NCBI RefSeq assembly: GCF_037132785.1
Contig: NZ_JBAHZZ010000169.1
Span: 1 to 7,412, forward strand
Direction: 5' to 3'
DNA length: 7,412 nucleotides
Source: Flavicella sp037132785
GTDB lineage: Bacteria > Bacteroidota > Bacteroidia > Flavobacteriales > Flavobacteriaceae
Made by a program: the position numbers and the translations under genes. Below, in pieces: positions 6,981-7,412 of the stretch. The notes under the pieces were generated by a model. It had not been told where the DNA came from. It was given only the letters and a program-made list of their open reading frames with translations, and did not search any database. Every line of letters starts with the position of its first letter. The stretch's first letter is position 1.

Positions 6981-7206
6981 AAGCCTTAGAATAATACTTG
7001 ATAGTAACGCACCGAAAACTTTAAATAAGTAGTTAAAACAAAAGCCGTTTTAGAAATACTTATAAAAGAGAGCTGAAATTCATTTGGTATTAGATCATTT
7101 TAAAATTGAAAAGATAAGACCGTTGCAAGGTACATGACAAAAACAAATATCCAAACTCAGGTAGTATCTCGTTGTTTGTCAACTGATTAAGACGTATATT
7201 TAAGTT

Positions 7207-7412
7207 ATGAAACTACAAATAACACCTACTTTTGCAGATAGCATTTGTGATTTACGCACAAGAAAGATAAAAGCTACATTTTTTAGTCAAATAAATATTC
7301 TTATCGATTGGGATCTAATTTCAAAAATAATAGACAAGGACTATTCCAGAGGTAAAAGTGCCGTTGGTAAGCCTTGCTATGATGGTTTGTTGCTTTTTAA
7401 AATGTGTCTTTT
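7207..7412 (+). CDS. IS5-like transposase, N-terminal part, cut by window edge
   Basis: From the ATG at 7207, 68 codons stay open to the window edge. The protein begins MKLQITPTFADSICDLRTRK, continues through FFSQINILIDWDLISKII, and reaches SRGKSAVGKPCYDGLLLFKM. The last part, a G(K/R)PxYDGLLLFKMxL run preceded by an IDWxxI helix, is the typical N-terminal (DUF772-type) domain of IS5/IS1182-group transposases in Bacteroidota. The DDE catalytic core lies beyond the window, so it is unknown whether the gene is intact. It is transcribed away from susC. A near -7 box (TATATTTA, 7195-7202) lies just before the start but is too close to the ATG for a normal leader. Confidence 0.75.
   Translation, partial: MKLQITPTFADSICDLRTRKIKATFFSQINILIDWDLISKIIDKDYSRGKSAVGKPCYDGLLLFKMCL

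Larger units (their letters stand above)
6806..7206. other. Intergenic region between divergent susC and the IS5-like transposase
   Basis: This 401-base AT-rich stretch carries no gene I can support. It must contain the susCD promoter (candidate -7 box at 6973-6980), a leader of roughly 160 bases if that box is used, a small palindrome at 6854-6868, and, somewhere in its right part, the left end of the IS5-like element. The insertion boundary cannot be placed because the other end of the element is outside the window. Short frames here (for example the residues KIEKIRPLQGT ending near 7137) match nothing I recognise. Confidence 0.6.

Noticed and set aside
7175..7202. TTTG (7175-7178) plus TATATTTA (7195-7202) as the transposase promoter
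   Set aside because: The last -7 base does not match, the spacing is slightly short, and the box is only four bases from the start codon.
338..7232. AATAACACCTAC shared between the hsdR remnant and the IS5-like gene start
   Set aside because: A single 12-base match in an AT-rich 7.4 kb window is expected by chance, and both copies lie in unrelated coding sequence.

Overview
The window looks like an accessory region of a Bacteroidota chromosome, probably from a flavobacterium. The evidence is AT-rich DNA, a complete SusC/SusD outer-membrane uptake pair, TAnnTTTG-type promoter boxes, and insertion-sequence and restriction-modification debris whose proteins read like flavobacterial families. 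All identities come from reading the translations; no database search was run.

Layout, left to right. Bases 1-83 (minus) are the N-terminus of an IS630-like transposase that runs off the left edge. Bases 205-384 (plus) hold the first ~47 codons of a type I restriction subunit (HsdR), then an unrelated tail and a stop, so this is a broken gene. Bases 442-1740 (plus) are an intact 432-residue Fic protein. It has a complete catalytic HPFSDGNGRTAR motif, an N-terminal inhibitory SxxxEG motif and a C-terminal winged-helix-like segment. Short arrays of degenerate 10-base units flank it in inverted orientation. Bases 1804-1911 (minus) are the first 35 codons of an IS30-like transposase, truncated, with a hairpin just before its start. 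A perfect 20-bp hairpin at 1967-2013 is the probable terminator for the SusCD operon coming from the right.

The right two thirds is a minus-strand operon. susC (6805 to 3749) encodes a TonB-dependent outer-membrane transporter. After a 22-base gap, susD (3726 to 2146) encodes its surface lipoprotein partner. Together they should capture and import an oligomeric nutrient, probably a glycan; the sequence does not reveal which. No hydrolase or regulator gene is present in the window. A 401-base gap with a candidate promoter separates susC from the divergent N-terminus of an IS5-like transposase (7207 to the right edge).

The most unusual structure is the Fic locus: a degenerate restriction gene on one side, an IS30 scrap on the other, and inverted decamer arrays around the gene. 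The SusCD pair itself is typical of its family but is bracketed by mobile-element remains.
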